Assembly: GCA_016342415.1 (NCBI GenBank)
Contig: JAEIOD010000009.1
Coordinates: forward strand, 1-64,000
Length of the DNA stretch: 64,000 nt
Direction of reading: 5' to 3'
DNA from: Clostridiales bacterium
GTDB taxonomy: Bacteria > Bacillota > Clostridia > Peptostreptococcales > Acidaminobacteraceae
The translations under genes were made by a program, and so were the position numbers. Below, one piece after another: positions 26,487 through 35,498 of this stretch; positions within the stretch are counted from its first letter, which is position 1; each line of letters begins with the position of its first letter. Below the pieces are notes generated by a model. The model was not told the DNA's origin and searched no databases. It saw nothing but the letters and a program-made list of their open reading frames with translations.

Positions 26487-26512
26487 TTACGAAAGTGTAA
26501 GGTTAGTGTAAG
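26487..26512 (+). promoter_or_regulatory. BceR-box-like operator before the GT51/ABC operon
   Basis: TTACG-AAAG-TGTAA (26487-26500) matches the Bacillus BceR consensus TNACA-N4-TGTAA with one mismatch. The half-site GTGTAAG is repeated exactly 11 bp apart (26495-26501 and 26506-26512), typical of OmpR-family sites. It lies about 60-85 bases before the ATG at 26571. Confidence 0.6.
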
Positions 26513-26570
26513 TTAAATCGATGGTTAGTCACTATTAAATGTCGTATCCTTATGTTATAGGAGGTGACAT

Positions 26571-27293
26571 ATGAAATATTTTAAACGATTGATCGTGTTA
26601 ATGCTATTTATATCAATTGTATTTGTAGGGCGAATTACCTTAATTGGATATATCAATTACAGTCAAGTTATCCATGAAATTGGACTTGAGGATACCATAG
26701 AAAAGATTCAAAATAGTGATGATTTTATTTCTATTGAGCAAGTAACCGATACTTTTATTAAGGCAACAGTTTCAGTTGAAGATAAAAGGTTTTATGAGCA
26801 TAATGGTATTGACCATATTTCTATCGCAAGAGCAATGGTTGTGAATATTCAGGCTAAGTCATTTAAAACGGGTGGTTCAACAATTACTCAACAACTTGCC
26901 AAGAATCTATTTTTAACATTCGATAAAACTTTGGAAAGAAAAGCAACAGAGTTTTTCTTGGCGAAAAAAATTGAATCATTATATTCGAAGGATGAGATAT
27001 TATCTCTTTATATAAATGTGATAAACTATGGTGATGATTGTATTGGTATATCTGATGCTACAGAACATTATTACAATAAAACGCCACTTGAGCTCAAGGA
27101 AAATGAGGCTGTTTTACTCGCTGGATTACCACAATCACCCTCTAATTATAGTTTGACAGAAAATTATACTAAGGCAATAATTAGATCGGAACGCGTTATT
27201 AATGCAATGGTTAATAATGATGTCATCAACAAAAGCAAAGGTCTAGAAATATTAGCACTTATCAAAAGGGAGAACTTATGGAAGCATTATTAA
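26571..27293 (+). CDS. monofunctional GT51 peptidoglycan glycosyltransferase in a Bce module
   Basis: A 240-aa enzyme predicted to polymerise lipid II. One N-terminal membrane anchor (about 7-26), then a complete GT51 core: catalytic E70 in VEDKRFYEHNGID, GGSTITQQLAKN (101-112), the R-K-x-x-E region (about 123-135) and EILSLYINVINYG (142-154). It lacks a transpeptidase domain, like MtgA/SgtB, and at 240 residues is about the size of those proteins. AGGAGGTGA precedes the ATG. It overlaps the ABC ATPase gene by 16 bases, so it belongs to the transporter operon under the BceR-like box. A lipid II-using enzyme fits a module that protects against lipid II-binding peptides; this role is inferred. 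Confidence 0.9.
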   Translation: MKYFKRLIVLMLFISIVFVGRITLIGYINYSQVIHEIGLEDTIEKIQNSDDFISIEQVTDTFIKATVSVEDKRFYEHNGIDHISIARAMVVNIQAKSFKTGGSTITQQLAKNLFLTFDKTLERKATEFFLAKKIESLYSKDEILSLYINVINYGDDCIGISDATEHYYNKTPLELKENEAVLLAGLPQSPSNYSLTENYTKAIIRSERVINAMVNNDVINKSKGLEILALIKRENLWKHY

Positions 27294-28045
27294 AAGTAAA
27301 CGATATAGAAAAATACTATGGTTATAAGGGAAATGTGACAAAAGCAATTGATGGTATCAGTTTTAGTGTAAATGAAGGTGAATTCGTTGGAATTATGGGG
27401 GCTTCAGGTAGTGGTAAAACAACAACCCTTAACTGTATCTCAACAATTGACCGTGTGACGTCTGGATCTATTGAAATTAAAGGACAAGATATAACAAAAT
27501 TAAAACACAAAAGTTTGACTAAGTTTAGAAGAGATTCACTAGGATTCATATTCCAGGATTTCAACTTGTTAGATACATTAACAGGATTTGAAAATATTGC
27601 ATTAGCGCTTACAATTCACAGAGCGAAACCAAAAGTCATTGATGAAAAAGTTAATGCCATGGCAAAACGTTTAAATATTGTTGACATAATTGAAAAATAT
27701 CCATATCAGATGAGTGGAGGTGAAAAACAAAGAATTGCATCTGCAAGAGCCATGATTACCAATCCTAGCATTGTTTTAGCTGATGAGCCAACTGGTGCCT
27801 TGGATTCAAAATCATCAAAAGATCTTCTAAAGTGTTTTGAGGATTTAAACTCAGAATTACAAGCTACGATTCTAATGGTGACTCATGATGTTTTAGCAGC
27901 AAGTTATTGTCATAGAATATTGTTTATTAAAGACGGTAAGTTGTTTAATGAAATCAATAGAGGTAAAAAAACTCAAAGAGAATTTTATAAAGACATCATT
28001 GATGTGTTAACACTTCTTGGAGGTGACACCTTAGATGTTATTTAA
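27278..28045 (+). CDS. BceA-type ABC transporter ATP-binding protein
   Basis: A 255-aa ATPase of the MacB/BceA class with Walker A GASGSGKTT (about 41-49), signature MSGGEKQRIASARA, Walker B VLADEPTGALD and switch His in VTHDVLAAS. The D-E-P-T-G-A-L-D box and H-K-S-L-T-K-F-R-R segment fit Bce-type ATPases. It overlaps the GT51 gene upstream and the permease downstream (11 bases). Works with the FtsX-type permease in peptide detoxification and signalling. Confidence 0.94.
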   Translation: MEALLKVNDIEKYYGYKGNVTKAIDGISFSVNEGEFVGIMGASGSGKTTTLNCISTIDRVTSGSIEIKGQDITKLKHKSLTKFRRDSLGFIFQDFNLLDTLTGFENIALALTIHRAKPKVIDEKVNAMAKRLNIVDIIEKYPYQMSGGEKQRIASARAMITNPSIVLADEPTGALDSKSSKDLLKCFEDLNSELQATILMVTHDVLAASYCHRILFIKDGKLFNEINRGKKTQREFYKDIIDVLTLLGGDTLDVI

Positions 28046-29963
28046 ATTGGCACTCAATAATATAAAAAAGAGTTATAAGGATTATTTGATATACTTTCTA
28101 ACCATTGTAATTGGCATAGCCTTATTTTATATGTTTAACTCAATGGAAAGTCAAAAGGCGATGTTAATTCTAGACTCAATTAATCTTAGTAGTATAGAAA
28201 TGTTAACTGGAGCGATGGGTTATGTTTCAAAATTTTTATCAGTTGTTTTAGCATTTCTAATGGTCTATGCCAATCAATTTTTAATTAGAAGACGTCAAAA
28301 AGAACTAGGGATTTATATGACTCTGGGTATGAGTCGAAATAGGATTTCTTTTGTGTTGGTACTTGAAACATTAATTATCGGATTTATTTCACTTGTGATT
28401 GGTATTCTTGTAGGGATTATAGGATCTCATTTTCTATCAATTATCACCGCAAGATTGTTTTTAGTTGATTTGAAGGAGTTTAGATTTATTTTTTCTGTAT
28501 CAGCTTTTATTAAATCAGTCGTAGCGTATGGTTTGATTTTTTCAATCATGATTGTTCTCAATGTTTTAAATATCATGAAAGTAAAACTGATAGACTTGTT
28601 ATATGGTAAAAATAGAAATCAAAAATTAAAATTAAAAAATATTAAGTTATCTTATGTCACTTTTATAGTATCGTTGATGACCTTATTTTATGCATATCTT
28701 TGTATTACAAAGAATGGCATGCTTCAAATAAACCTGGTTTTTGCTCAAGCAATTGTTTTTGGTATCATCGGTACAATTTTATTTTTTATGAGCTTATCAA
28801 CAATACTTATTACATTGATAAAACGAAATAAAAAGATTTATTATTTTCAACTCAATATGTTTAGTTTGAGACAGTTAAACTCAAAGGTCAATACAACCTA
28901 TATCCTGATGTCTATTATCTGCATTATGTTATTAATAGCCATTGGAACTTTTTCAACAGGTACAGGAACCGCTCAAGCGGTTAGTAAGAATCAACTGGAT
29001 TCGCAACCTGTCGATATTTCAGTCATTCAATATGTTTCAAATGAAAAGAGTATCAGAGAAGTGGATTTACCAGGTGTACATGATACATTCTTAAATTATT
29101 ATACTGATGTAAAGGTAGTTGATGTGATTGGTATAGATAATGAACTTAACAATGAATTCTATTTTTCCGATGCTCAATATCCTTCGATGTCATTAAAAGA
29201 GTTTAATGAGTCCCAAGTATTTCAATCTCGCCAACCTATAGAATTGGAAGAAAACGAAATAGTGATCTATTACAATATGGAAATGTTCGACGATGCTTAT
29301 AATACAGTTCTAAAAAAGGATATTGTTTTAAATGGTCATCCCGTTATAATCAAAAACATCGAGAAATTGTCTTTTGTTAATTACTTTAATCCACATGAAT
29401 TCGGTATCATAGTGGCTCATGAAAGTTTGATAAGCGAAGGACAAATCAGTGGCTTTTTTAGAAACTCATATGTTGATGAGAAAGATGAAGCAGCCTATTA
29501 TAGTGGTATATATGATAACAATGAATACGCCTATTCTTTTTTATCCAAACGGGCTATAATATCTGAATCTCTGAGTCTTTCAATATTGGTTTCCTATGTG
29601 TCTATATATATCGGAATCGTATTTATAATGTCCAGTGTGGTGATGCTTGCACTTCAACAATTGAGTGAAGCTAGTGATAATAGCAAACGTTATGAATTAT
29701 TAAAGAAATTGGGTGTTGAGGAGAGTCAAATCAAACACAGTATTTTAGTGCAAATCAGTATTTATTTTATGATGCCGTTACTGTTGGCGATTGTTCATTC
29801 CGCAGTTGGAATAAGTGTGTCAAGTCAAGTTGTAAAGATTTTCGGCAATTTGAATATCTTAAATAACATGTTGATTACTGCAGGATTTGTATTGGCGATC
29901 TACGGGAGTTACTTTGTGGTGACTTACATTACAATAAAATCAATGGTTTTAAATAACAAATAG
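28035..29963 (+). CDS. BceB-type FtsX-domain permease
   Basis: A 642-aa permease with about ten membrane segments: one near residue 20-36, three in 58-185, two in 205-260, one near 290, then a large extracellular domain (about 310-520) between segments seven and eight, and three final segments. This layout is specific to BceB-type transporters. FtsX-like stretches include RRRQKELGIYMTLGMSRNRI (about 86-105), the coupling helix toward the ATPase. It would both relieve peptide inhibition and signal to the kinase. Closed by an intrinsic terminator. Confidence 0.94.
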   Translation: MLFKLALNNIKKSYKDYLIYFLTIVIGIALFYMFNSMESQKAMLILDSINLSSIEMLTGAMGYVSKFLSVVLAFLMVYANQFLIRRRQKELGIYMTLGMSRNRISFVLVLETLIIGFISLVIGILVGIIGSHFLSIITARLFLVDLKEFRFIFSVSAFIKSVVAYGLIFSIMIVLNVLNIMKVKLIDLLYGKNRNQKLKLKNIKLSYVTFIVSLMTLFYAYLCITKNGMLQINLVFAQAIVFGIIGTILFFMSLSTILITLIKRNKKIYYFQLNMFSLRQLNSKVNTTYILMSIICIMLLIAIGTFSTGTGTAQAVSKNQLDSQPVDISVIQYVSNEKSIREVDLPGVHDTFLNYYTDVKVVDVIGIDNELNNEFYFSDAQYPSMSLKEFNESQVFQSRQPIELEENEIVIYYNMEMFDDAYNTVLKKDIVLNGHPVIIKNIEKLSFVNYFNPHEFGIIVAHESLISEGQISGFFRNSYVDEKDEAAYYSGIYDNNEYAYSFLSKRAIISESLSLSILVSYVSIYIGIVFIMSSVVMLALQQLSEASDNSKRYELLKKLGVEESQIKHSILVQISIYFMMPLLLAIVHSAVGISVSSQVVKIFGNLNILNNMLITAGFVLAIYGSYFVVTYITIKSMVLNNK

Positions 29964-29966
29964 AAG

Positions 29967-29994
29967 AATATCTATCCTTTTGGGTAGATATTTT
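29967..29994 (+). terminator. terminator of the GT51-ABC operon
   Basis: Eleven-base stem AATATCTATCC / GGGTAGATATT (one G-U), loop TTTT, then T residues. Confidence 0.8.
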
Positions 29995-30093
29995 CAATTG
30001 TTAAAATATTCTTAATTTTCAGCCGGAAACTTTTGAGAATAGTTTTTATAAATTATACTTGGATTGTTAGGCAAACGAATTAAAGGGGGAACT

Positions 30094-31473
30094 ATGATTA
30101 AAGGAAAATTGGAAAGTTTATATGGTAAACTAAAGCCTTATACTGAATTAAGAGTACAAGAAAACAGAAATATCACTCTGGCTTTAATGGATGGCAATCT
30201 GGTAAGAAATGAGAAAACAACTACTAGCGGTGTCTCTGCAAGAACATTTAACAATGGTTATTGGGGATTTGCCTCTGATCCGGAAGTAAACGACTCTACC
30301 ATAGAGCGAGTACTTGATATTGCTGAAAAGAATGCTTCATTTTTAGCTTCAAAAGGTGGTGAAAAACAGGCTGTTCATAAAGCGGAGATGGTTTCGGAAT
30401 CTCATGACTTTTCAACGAGGAAAGAACGTTGGACACAAGATGAAACCATTGATTTTATGAAGAGTGTTGATGGCTATATTTCAACAACATATCCTCAACT
30501 AAAATCGAGAATGATTTATTTAGTCGGTATAGATATGGAAAAAGAGTTGATTACCTCAGATTGTTCTAACTCTTATCTGAACTGGCCAAGATCGGTACTT
30601 TACATAATGATGACCTTAGAAAATGATGGAATTCCATGTGAAATGACGGCATCGTTTGGTGGTCGTGGTCATTTAGAGGATAATTTTAGCACCGTAGATG
30701 TTCTTAAAGGCGGTCTTGATAAGTTATATGATGAGTTGTCGAAAAAGAATATGGGTGTTGTACCAATTGCCGGGACTCATGATGTTATTTTAGATGCTGA
30801 CTTGGCTGGCATATTGGCCCATGAAGCACTTGGTCATACTGCTGAAGCAGATTTGGTTAGAAATGGTTCAATCGCAGGAGACTATTTAAATAAAAGGGTT
30901 GCTAGTGAGCTGATTACTTTGGTTGACTTTGCACATACTTACAAAGATGACCTTTTACCAGTACCCGTATTTATAGATGATGAAGGTATTGTTTCGAAAG
31001 ATGCAATGATTATAGAAAATGGAATCTTGAAGAACTTCATGCACAATAGAGATTCAGCAGTAGAATTTGACATGGAGAATACAGGTAACGCTAGAGCATG
31101 GCAGTATTCTGATGAACCTCTTATTAGAATGAGAAATACATGTATACTTCCAGGAAAATCAAAGTTGGAAGATATGATTGCCTCTATAGAAGACGGTTAC
31201 TACTTTACTAAAACCAATAATGGACAAGCTGACACTACGGGTGAGTTTATGTTTGGTGTATCAGGTGGTTATGAAATAAAAAATGGTAAATTGGGTAAGG
31301 CGATAAAAGATACTACAATTTCAGGTAAGGCTTTTGATGTACTATCTTCTGTGACAATGGTTTCTGATGAGATGAAGTGGTCAGCAGGTGGTATGTGTGG
31401 TAAAAAACAGCCGATTCCAACGGGAATGGGTGGACCGGCTATCAAATGTAAAATTAATGTAGGAGGTCAATAA
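30094..31473 (+). CDS. tldD: TldD metalloprotease subunit
   Basis: Catalytic subunit of the TldD/TldE protease, which in other bacteria degrades unfolded or leader peptides, including microcin B17 maturation. The 459-aa protein has the zinc motif HEALGH (H243-E-x-x-x-H248) followed by TAEADLV, and the downstream Cys ligand region near its C terminus (GGMCGKKQP). AAAGGGGGA sits seven bases before ATG 30094; an in-frame TTG at 30064 is not supported. Followed after one base by tldE, its usual partner. A weak promoter (TTGAGA-N15-TATACT, 30033-30059) precedes it. Confidence 0.95.
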   Translation: MIKGKLESLYGKLKPYTELRVQENRNITLALMDGNLVRNEKTTTSGVSARTFNNGYWGFASDPEVNDSTIERVLDIAEKNASFLASKGGEKQAVHKAEMVSESHDFSTRKERWTQDETIDFMKSVDGYISTTYPQLKSRMIYLVGIDMEKELITSDCSNSYLNWPRSVLYIMMTLENDGIPCEMTASFGGRGHLEDNFSTVDVLKGGLDKLYDELSKKNMGVVPIAGTHDVILDADLAGILAHEALGHTAEADLVRNGSIAGDYLNKRVASELITLVDFAHTYKDDLLPVPVFIDDEGIVSKDAMIIENGILKNFMHNRDSAVEFDMENTGNARAWQYSDEPLIRMRNTCILPGKSKLEDMIASIEDGYYFTKTNNGQADTTGEFMFGVSGGYEIKNGKLGKAIKDTTISGKAFDVLSSVTMVSDEMKWSAGGMCGKKQPIPTGMGGPAIKCKINVGGQ

Positions 31474-31474
31474 T

Positions 31475-32758
31475 ATGAATTGCAAAAACATACTTGAATA
31501 CAGTTTAAAAGTAATGAAAGAAGCCGGTGCTGAAAAAGCTCAAAGTGAATTAATAGTTTCAGAGAAGCAAGAACTAAATACAGAGTCCAACAAGGTGAAG
31601 CTATTTCGATCAAATGAAAATGTCACTTTAAAGCTGAGGTTCATTAAAGACAATAGACAGGGCTCTTTGACTTTAAATAAAGTAAGTGAAGATGCCATTG
31701 ATGAAGGTGTGAATGAACTGGTTAAAATCACTGCGGCTTCACCACAGGACGACGCTTATGACATTGCGATAAAGTCGGATGAAACTTTTGAAATAGGTGT
31801 CACGGAACCTGATTTAGATAAAGTGTTTGACAACCTCAATCACTTTACACAAGATATGAAAGCCAAGTTTTCCAAGATATCAGGCGATGCTATATTATCA
31901 TATGACAACCACAAGAGATATATAATGAATACCAATGACTTATATCTGATTGAGAATTTAGGGTATTATGACTTTAATATGTTGTTTGCTGCTAAAGATG
32001 GTGATAAGATAACATCTTTCAATTATACAGGTGCCGCTATGACGGATTTGAACAGGGAGTTAATAAAAGTTGGCATGATGGATGGCCTTTTGGAGCAGAC
32101 TATACTGGAATTGGATGCTAAGTCAATCGGCGAAAAGTTTGTTGGTGAGGTAATAATAACACCACATTGTTTGACCGATCTACTTCATGTTTATTCAGGA
32201 ATAGCTTTACAAGATAGATGTATGATCACAGATGTTAGCGTCCTTAAGGATAAAGTTGGAGAACAGGTTGCAAGTCCTATGTTTACTTGGCATGCCAATC
32301 CAAGAAGTGTTGATGTGGGACAGGCCCTCACTTCAGATGGTTTCGTAGCTGAAGATATGCCAATCATAGAAAAAGGAATCTTAAAGAATCTTATGTTAAC
32401 ACAATATGGTGCTAAAAAGACAGGCCGAGAACGCTCAAAAAACCACAGTGACAGATATGTTGTCCAACCTGGCAAGGTAACACTGGACAGTATGATCAAG
32501 GATGTTAAAAAGGGGATTCTGTTATGTAGATTCTCAGGAGGGCAACCAAGTTTTGATGGTAATTTCTCAGGTGTTGCTAAGAACTCATTTTATATAGAAA
32601 ATGGTGAAATAAGATTTCCAATTAGTGAAACAATGGTATCAGGTAATCTTTTTAACATATTTGAAGAAATAAAGAACATATCATCAGAAACAATAGATTT
32701 TGGCTTGAGTGTTTTACCGTGGATTCATACGGATAAGACAACAATTTCAAGTAAATAA
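31475..32758 (+). CDS. tldE: TldE/PmbA protease subunit
   Basis: The 427-aa non-catalytic partner of TldD. It shares the fold but lacks the HExxxH zinc motif, as expected for TldE. Recognisable family segments include Q-D-R-C-M-I-T-D near 245-252 and the GQPSFDGNFSGVAKNSFYIE region near 350-369. AGGAGG precedes the ATG at 31475; the gene starts one base after the tldD stop and is followed by a terminator. The pair is often chromosomal housekeeping; no RiPP precursor was recognised nearby. Confidence 0.94.
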   Translation: MNCKNILEYSLKVMKEAGAEKAQSELIVSEKQELNTESNKVKLFRSNENVTLKLRFIKDNRQGSLTLNKVSEDAIDEGVNELVKITAASPQDDAYDIAIKSDETFEIGVTEPDLDKVFDNLNHFTQDMKAKFSKISGDAILSYDNHKRYIMNTNDLYLIENLGYYDFNMLFAAKDGDKITSFNYTGAAMTDLNRELIKVGMMDGLLEQTILELDAKSIGEKFVGEVIITPHCLTDLLHVYSGIALQDRCMITDVSVLKDKVGEQVASPMFTWHANPRSVDVGQALTSDGFVAEDMPIIEKGILKNLMLTQYGAKKTGRERSKNHSDRYVVQPGKVTLDSMIKDVKKGILLCRFSGGQPSFDGNFSGVAKNSFYIENGEIRFPISETMVSGNLFNIFEEIKNISSETIDFGLSVLPWIHTDKTTISSK

Positions 32759-32772
32759 AATAATTTAATGCT

Positions 32773-32804
32773 AAAAAACTAGAGTTTATTTTCTAGTTTT
32801 TTTA
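32773..32804 (+). terminator. terminator of tldDE
   Basis: Eleven-base stem AAAAAACTAGA / TCTAGTTTTTT with an eight-base loop. Confidence 0.8.
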
Positions 32805-32848
32805 TTTTACAAATATTAAGTTTAGATATGCTAATACTTAAATAATGA

Positions 32849-32877
32849 TTGATAATATAGATGTTTGATTATATAAT
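32849..32877 (+). promoter_or_regulatory. sigma-A-type promoter for the OCD/serine dehydratase operon
   Basis: TTGATA (32849-32854), 17-base spacer, TATAAT (32872-32877), about 48 bases before the ATG at 32925. Confidence 0.7.
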
Positions 32878-32924
32878 TGAAGTATAAGTAAACCTAATTG
32901 TCTGAATAAGGAGGAATATAAGAA

Positions 32925-33890
32925 ATGTTATATATTAGTAATAAGGATTTGGAGCAAATTATTGTACTTGATGATATTATGGATTGTATTGAAAGAGCAT
33001 TTGAAATTTATAAAAGTAATAACTTTCAAATGCCTGATAGAATGCATGTAGACAGAGATGAAGGTACAATTTTATATATGCCATGTTTTACGGAAACTGT
33101 TTCTGGAACAAAAATAGTTTCTACTTTTCCTGACAATATAAATAAAGGTATTTCTTCAATTCAAGGCACCATGATTTTGAATAAAAGTAAAACGGGTGAA
33201 CCGATTGCGATGATGGACGGCGCAATGATAACAGCATATAGAACTGGAGCTGTAGGAGGTGTTGGTGTACGTCATACTACAAGAGAAAATTGTACCAGCG
33301 TCGGATTGGTTGGTACTGGTGTTCAAGGTTTTTTCCAGGTTCTATATGCATGTAAAGCAAGACCGATAGAGAACGTTTATATTTTTGATCTTTCCAAAGA
33401 ACGTGCAGAAAAATTTAAAGAAAGGTTGTCAGCGAAATTAGAGGGCATACAAGTTCATGTAACCGATAATACATACGACCTTGTGAAAGCATCTGATATT
33501 ATTATTACTGCAACACCATCAGAAAGTCCTGTACTTCCAGATGATAAGGAACTACTAAAAGGAAAACACGTTATTGCGATTGGTTCATACAAATTGGCAA
33601 TGAGAGAACTTCCACAAAGTCTATACGAGGTACTTGATGAACTTTATATTGATACTGAATTTGCTGCGAAGGAATCTGGAGATATTATAGTACCGGTAAA
33701 AGAGGGGTGGTTTGACGGAGATAGAATCAAAGTCTTCGGACAAGTCTTTAATCAACTTGAAAATCCCGGTAAAAAGATTCGTACAACTCTTTTTAAATCA
33801 GTAGGCATGTCTTTATTTGATCTTCTGGTTGCAGAAGTTATATACAATAAGGCAATTGAAAAAGGATTAGGTCAACATTTAGGGGAGTGA
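32925..33890 (+). CDS. ornithine cyclodeaminase / mu-crystallin family protein
   Basis: A 321-aa NAD(P)-dependent enzyme of the OCD family, which includes ornithine cyclodeaminase, alanine dehydrogenase, and imine or ketimine reductases. The Rossmann motif is VGLVGTGVQGFFQV (about 126-139); family blocks include G-T-K-I-V-S-T-F-P near 65-73, the A-M-M-D-G-A-M-I-T-A-Y-R-T-G-A stretch (about 98-112), and T-A-T-P-S-E-S-P near 195-202. AAGGAGGA precedes the ATG. It lies four bases before an Fe-S serine dehydratase-type gene; together they may process an amino acid or its imine. Exact substrate unknown. Confidence 0.9.
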   Translation: MLYISNKDLEQIIVLDDIMDCIERAFEIYKSNNFQMPDRMHVDRDEGTILYMPCFTETVSGTKIVSTFPDNINKGISSIQGTMILNKSKTGEPIAMMDGAMITAYRTGAVGGVGVRHTTRENCTSVGLVGTGVQGFFQVLYACKARPIENVYIFDLSKERAEKFKERLSAKLEGIQVHVTDNTYDLVKASDIIITATPSESPVLPDDKELLKGKHVIAIGSYKLAMRELPQSLYEVLDELYIDTEFAAKESGDIIVPVKEGWFDGDRIKVFGQVFNQLENPGKKIRTTLFKSVGMSLFDLLVAEVIYNKAIEKGLGQHLGE

Positions 33891-33894
33891 TTAG

Positions 33895-35469
33895 GTGCTA
33901 AAACAGCCAGCAAGTATTTTTAATGATGTTATAGGTCCTGTGATGCGTGGTGCTTCTAGTTCACATGTTGCTGCATCTGTAAGAATCGGAAGATTGGCAA
34001 GACAGATGATAAAAGGAAATATAGTAGAAGTAATAGTTGAATTTAACAAGGAGGGATCACTTGCAACCACTTATCACGGACACGGTTCGGATATAGGATT
34101 GGTGGCAGGACTTCTTAACTATGATACAGATGATGAAAGGCTATCGGAATCCTTATCAAATGCTAATGATAAAGGTATAAATATCAGTTTCCATGTTGTT
34201 GATTACGTAGCGTCGCATCCAAATACATATAAAATGAAAATCATCAGCGACATAGGTGAGGTGATTCATACAAAGTCAATTTCTACAGGTGGCGGAATGA
34301 TTGAGTTTGAAGACATTCAAGGATACGATGTATCTATTGAAGGTGGATATTTTGAAACATTGATTTTTTTAAGGAAAGCAGATCATTGTGTAGAAGATAT
34401 TCTGTCTAGTAATAAAGTATTGATAGAAGACATTAATTTTACACTAAAGAGCACTGGTGTATTGATAAATATTAAAAGCACCGAGAAAATAGATGACCAT
34501 ATTATTGAAATGATAAAACTCAATAATGAGATTACGGATATTATATCCCTTGCACCAGTATTGCCCATTATGTCATATAAAAAATGTAATCTTCCATTTC
34601 GTTCATCAAAGGAAATGTTGGAAGTCAACAAGTTTCAGAACAAATCACTATGGGAACTAGCTGTAGATTATGAAAGCATCAGGGGAAACATAAGTAAAGA
34701 TGATGTACTTAAAAAAATGAAAGATATTGTAGAAATGATGTATAGTGGTATCATAAAGGGATTAAATGGAACTGACTATCAAGATAGAATTCTTCATAGA
34801 CAGTCCCATAAGATTAAAGAAGCCCAGGAAATGAATTTATTGGTACCGGGAAACGTGATGAATAGAATGATCAGTTATATTACGGCACTGATGGAAATTA
34901 AAAGTTCAATGGGTGTTTTTGTTGCAGCACCTACAGCCGGTTCCTGTGGTGGCCTTCCAGGTACAATACTTAGTGTAGTTGATGAAATGGACTTATCGGT
35001 AGAAACAGCTGCAAAAGCTTTATTGGCTGCCGGTATTATTGGTGTTTTTATCGCTGAACATGCAACCTTTGCAGCTGAAGTAGGAGGCTGTCAGGCCGAA
35101 TGCGGCGCTGGATCCTCAATGGCAGCTGCTGGACTTGTGGAATTAATGGGAGGTTCAGCAACAAAGGCGGTCGATGCTGCTTCAATGGCTCTTCAAAATG
35201 TGTTGGGATTGATTTGCGATCCTGTTGCTGATAGAGTAGAAGCACCATGTTTGGGCAAAAACATATTGGCTGGATCTAATGCACTTTCATGTGCCAATAT
35301 GGCCTTGGCAGGTTTTGATAAAGTGATTCCATTTGATGAAACGGTTGAAACCATGTTAAAAGTGGGAAAGATGATGGTACCGGAATTGAGATGTACAGGT
35401 AAAGGTGGTCTTTCGATTACCGATACTGCGAAGGAAATTTATATAAATTTAAATAAAAATAACAGCTGA
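33895..35469 (+). CDS. single-chain Fe-S L-serine dehydratase family protein
   Basis: Predicted to eliminate ammonia from L-serine or a similar amino acid through a 4Fe-4S centre. The 524-aa chain fuses a beta-type domain (about 1-155) to an alpha-type domain (about 245-524). The alpha part is classical: APTAGSCGGLPGTIL, CQAECGAGSSMAAAGL and CDPVADRVEAPCLGKN, including the conserved Cys residues for the cluster. The beta part has G-P-V-M-R-G-A-S-S-S-H-V-A-A-S in place of the usual G-P-S-S-S-H-T-A-G, so substrate specificity may differ. Start GTG 33895 after GGGGAG. Co-transcribed with the OCD gene; the terminator loop holds its stop codon. Confidence 0.88.
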   Translation: MLKQPASIFNDVIGPVMRGASSSHVAASVRIGRLARQMIKGNIVEVIVEFNKEGSLATTYHGHGSDIGLVAGLLNYDTDDERLSESLSNANDKGINISFHVVDYVASHPNTYKMKIISDIGEVIHTKSISTGGGMIEFEDIQGYDVSIEGGYFETLIFLRKADHCVEDILSSNKVLIEDINFTLKSTGVLINIKSTEKIDDHIIEMIKLNNEITDIISLAPVLPIMSYKKCNLPFRSSKEMLEVNKFQNKSLWELAVDYESIRGNISKDDVLKKMKDIVEMMYSGIIKGLNGTDYQDRILHRQSHKIKEAQEMNLLVPGNVMNRMISYITALMEIKSSMGVFVAAPTAGSCGGLPGTILSVVDEMDLSVETAAKALLAAGIIGVFIAEHATFAAEVGGCQAECGAGSSMAAAGLVELMGGSATKAVDAASMALQNVLGLICDPVADRVEAPCLGKNILAGSNALSCANMALAGFDKVIPFDETVETMLKVGKMMVPELRCTGKGGLSITDTAKEIYINLNKNNS

Positions 35470-35484
35470 TGCTGTTATTTTTTA
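35457..35484 (+). terminator. terminator of the OCD/serine dehydratase operon
   Basis: Ten-base stem AAATAACAGC / GCTGTTATTT with loop TGAT (containing the stop codon), then T tract. Confidence 0.88.
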
Positions 35485-35498
35485 TATCCGAAAACAAT

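Noticed and set aside
30094-32758. TldD/TldE as part of a RiPP (microcin-like) gene cluster
   Set aside because: No precursor peptide, cyclodehydratase or dedicated exporter nearby; tldDE is widespread as a stand-alone pair.
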